Origin: Prorocentrum cordatum
Lineage: Eukaryota; Sar; Dinophyceae; Prorocentrales; Prorocentraceae
Direction of reading: 5' to 3'
NCBI GenBank assembly: GCA_963575745.1
Contig: CAUYUJ010005025.1
Location: 112,665 to 176,664 of the forward strand
Length of the DNA stretch: 64,000 nucleotides
In this document: positions 61,641 to 64,000 of the stretch, one piece after another
How the letters are laid out: each line of letters begins with the position of its first letter
Numbering within the stretch: position 1 is the stretch's first letter
Position numbers and translations under genes: made by a program
Notes under the pieces: generated by a model
The model's input: the letters and a program-made list of their open reading frames with translations, nothing else
The model's database searches: none
What the model was told of the DNA's origin: nothing

Positions 61641-62210
61641 ATCTTGGACTCTCTGTCCGCTTGCGAAGCCGCCCCTCCAGTCCCCGGGAGATGGGGCAGG
61701 GGGAGAGTTCACCTTCTTCCCCCCAAGGGGAAGAAAGAGAGCGTTATTTTTTTTCCTCTGGCGGGTAACGCTTGTTACCCGGGCTCGACTCCCTCCCCCC
61801 CGGGTAACGCTAACGATCGTAAGTTTTTTGGGGTAGGAGAGCGGACCCCCCTCATCTCAGCAGGTATGGCGCTGTGCTCACAGGCATGGCGTGGTGCTGA
61901 AAGGCATGTGTGGTGCTCAAAAACGTGTTGTGGCGTTCGCAGGTTCCCCACCTGTTGCGGCGCCGAACTCACAAGCATGGCGTGGTGCTAAAAGACATTG
62001 TTCGGTACTCACCTGCCTGTCGTGGCGCCTGCAGGCTACTGCGGTGTGCAGACTAATGTGGTTTACGTCTACATCCCTATATTATCTATCCCTGCTCTTT
62101 CTAGTGATGGGACTCTGGAAGCAACGCTGCCAGGGGGGATTTCGCAGCCATGCCTGGGTGGAGCAACGATTATCCCGCATCTGTTACAATTGGCGCTGAC
62201 GAAGGTGAGG
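61641..62210. other. Unique sequence with GGCATGGCGTGGTGCT words
   Basis: 61864-62040 carries CAGGCATGGCGTGGTGCTAAA-type units about 35 bp apart. CGGGTAACGCTTGTTACCCG (61761-61780) is an inverted repeat. No gene is seen. Confidence 0.5.
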
Positions 62211-62216
62211 AAGACC

Positions 62217-62325
62217 AGGAGGAGGAGGAGGAGGAGGAGGAGGAGGAGGAGGAGGAGGAGGAGGAGGAGGAGGGGGAGGGGGAGGGGGAGGGGGAGCAGG
62301 ACCAGACGCAGGAGGAGGAAGAGGA
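62217..62325 (+). repeat. (GGA)n microsatellite
   Basis: Pure GGA followed by GGGGGA hexamers. Confidence 0.95.
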
Positions 62326-62329
62326 GGAG

Positions 62330-62715
62330 ACTATGTGGTGCACACAGGCGCTGTGGCGCACACGGCTGTTGCACTATACAAAACACTGCGGTGTACACGG
62401 GCGGGGTGGTGAGGGCCTTCGCGGTCTGTGGCGGACCCAGCAAACAAAGGCTTCGCAAGCTACTGATGTGCCCGATGGCGCGTTTTGTTGTAGACAGGCG
62501 TTGTGGTGCACGGAAGCATTGCGGCGTGCGCAGGCACTGTGGTGCACATGGTTGTTGTGGTGCACGCAGGCGCTGCGGTGTACACAAGCGTTTTGGTGCA
62601 CACAGGCAATGTGGTGTACACAAGCCCTGTGACGCACACGGTTGCTGCAGTATGCACACAGATTGCGGCGCACAAGGGCGACGTGGTGGCGTTGTGCACG
62701 CAGCTGTGCAGCGCG
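62330..62715 (-). repeat. 18-bp minisatellite, third block
   Basis: TGTGGTGCACACAGGCGC-type units face the same way as 12505-12810. Two stretches of units (62330-62400, 62495-62700) flank about 95 bp of unrelated sequence. As at 12.5 kb, the block sits directly beside a (GGA)n tract. Confidence 0.82.
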
Positions 62716-62964
62716 CGCAGGCAATTGATGTGCCGATGGCGCGGGCGCACCCTGGCGGGCGCACGCCGTGGCCGCCGTTACCGTTGCCCGCCGGCCCAAG
62801 CCCTCCCACCCACCCCCCTGGGCAACAGCCGTTCGCCAGAATCATAGAAAACAGTACCAAAAAGGCTCGGAAGACTAATCAAAACCATCTACGCCCCAAG
62901 GTCTCTCAGGACAAGGTAATTCTGCCAAGACCTCCTCATCGCTCCGATCCACGGCGGAGGATGA

Positions 62965-62975
62965 GGATCAGGAGG

Positions 62976-63016
<41 letters not shown>

Positions 63017-63017
63017 C

Positions 63018-63087
<70 letters not shown>

Positions 63088-63135
63088 GGAGGAGGAGAGG
63101 AGGAGGAGGAGGAGGAGGAGGAGGAGGAGGAGGGG
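62965..63135 (+). repeat. (GAT)n followed by (GGA)n
   Basis: Over 100 bp of GAT triplets switch directly to GGA triplets, the same order as in the 30-kb compound. Confidence 0.95.
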
Positions 63136-63490
63136 GGAGGAGGGATAATGGATGAAGGTCGGGGAAGAGATGTGAGCGCGCGATGAGAAGGGGACAGTAT
63201 GAGCTGATGCGCGGCTCTGGCAGTTACATCGCTGCTCCAAACTGGCCCGAGTCTTTCTGATAAAACCAGAACGCGCCATGACAAGCTCCCTACTGTCACT
63301 TCAGCACGGCCATGCCACAGGTGCCACGAGAACCCTTTCTTCTTCTCGCAACTTCTTTTCCTGGTTGGCGTGGCCCGATGGGGCCCATCCCGGCCTGGCT
63401 ACCCCCTGGTGGGGCACGGGGTTTACAAGAAGAAAAGCTGCTAACCATATGCTTGTGGAGCTTCACGCGGAGTTCTCCGATCTGCGCCGA
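63136..63490. other. Unique sequence, nothing recognised
   Basis: Mixed sequence without motif. Confidence 0.4.
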
Positions 63491-63499
63491 CACCCCCTG

Positions 63500-63590
63500 G
63501 CGGCGCCTCAGGCGCCACTGGCGCCGCGCCATGGAGGGGGGGCTCCAGCGCGGATCCGAGAGATCCGCGCGGGCCCCCGAAAGAATCATC
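63500..63590. mobile_element. Family I foldback, half copy
   Basis: CTCCAGCGCGGATCCGAGAGATCCGCGCGGGCCCCCGA matches one arm of 1671-1868, preceded by GGCGGCGCCTCAGGCGCCAC. The outer GGAACAA portion is absent. Confidence 0.5.
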
Positions 63591-64000
63591 ACTAACGCTC
63601 CCTTCGCTAGTTCATCACCCCTGCATCTTCCCTCCAAGCAAGGGTTGGCGGCGCTAGACCACCAGACATAATGTTACGTCTCCACGCTATCTTCGCGTGT
63701 CGAAGAGGAGCGTGCGCGCCGCCTCACCCCGCCCTATTCGGCCGGTCGGCCAGCTTCCTCACATACTGATACGCATATTGCTGAAAACCGGCCATCAGCC
63801 ATGGAATCAAGTACATCGTCAATCCGTCGGGACCTTGCGCCCCCCCCTTGAACAGGACGCATAATGATATTACCCATGCGACCGCCCTGCAGGCGATAAG
63901 GAGGTTGGGGGGGGGTGAGATCAAATGCCCATCCTGACTGACCTCCAGCCTGTCGCCTTGATGTCATCGCTCTCTTTCTCTCTGTCTCTCTCTCTCTCTC
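63591..64000. other. Unique sequence ending in (TC)n
   Basis: No gene is recognised. A minus-strand frame at 63724-63924 is short and unassigned. TC/CT dinucleotides run off the right edge from about 63970. Confidence 0.45.

Overview
The window reads as nuclear DNA of a dinoflagellate. The signs are very high GC, trinucleotide microsatellites covering a large share of the sequence, many decayed non-LTR retrotransposons of the dinoflagellate type, and a relict of the dinoflagellate spliced leader (17 of 21 bases) directly in front of one of them. The species cannot be read from the sequence. Two runs of exactly 100 N (17305-17404, 33901-34000) are scaffold gaps. No bacterial operon, rRNA, tRNA or CRISPR array is visible. 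No complete host gene can be proposed, only a few exon-like pieces (13173-14035, 15960-16103, 29657-29815, 45857-45960, 60567-60654).

Layout. 1-5 kb: (TCC)n tracts and short terminal-inverted-repeat (TIR) elements. 5.2-6.5 kb: a 5'-truncated LINE reverse transcriptase (LINE-1). 6.5-11.2 kb: an apparently full-length but decayed LINE that begins at the spliced-leader relict (LINE-2). 11.5-12.9 kb: an 18-bp minisatellite in two opposite-facing blocks. 17.4-23.4 kb: the best preserved element, LINE-3, with ORF1, reverse transcriptase, RNase H and zinc ribbon in about four frame pieces. 23.5-25.6 kb: an array of 33-bp hairpin units of two alternating types, closed by larger stem-loops. 25.7-28.6 kb: LINE-4, bordered by (TCC)n on both sides. 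29.8-31.5 kb: a switch from (GAT)n to (GTA)n to (GGA)n. 34.0-34.9 kb: a CTATG satellite. 36.0-37.9 kb, minus strand: a decayed tyrosine-recombinase retroelement (DIRS-like) cut by two small elements. 37.5-45.2 and 49.4-51.0 kb: dense, partly nested clusters of short TIR elements. 46.6-48.5 kb: (ACT)n/(AGT)n with strand switches. 51.4-53.6 kb: an 8-bp satellite followed by the 3' part of a fifth LINE. 53.6-64 kb: more small elements, degenerate repeats and a possible leucine-rich-repeat exon.

Two systems stand out. (1) The 23.5-25.4 kb array: every unit keeps the 10-nt loop GAGGGGTTAG, while the 5-bp stem comes in three fully complementary versions (GTGGC/GCCAC, GCGGT/ACCGC, GCGGC/GCCGC). The first two alternate strictly. 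This is compensatory change inside one array, next to the 3' end of LINE-3. (2) At least twelve short TIR families (called A, B, C, D, F, G, H, J, L, M, N, P here) have unrelated interiors. Nearly all copies start with 5'-TC and are flanked by 5-bp target-site duplications. Fourteen of these duplications are perfect. One locus shows three generations nested inside each other, with the empty sites preserved elsewhere in the window. Family names, and the numbers LINE-1 to LINE-5, are labels made up for this report.
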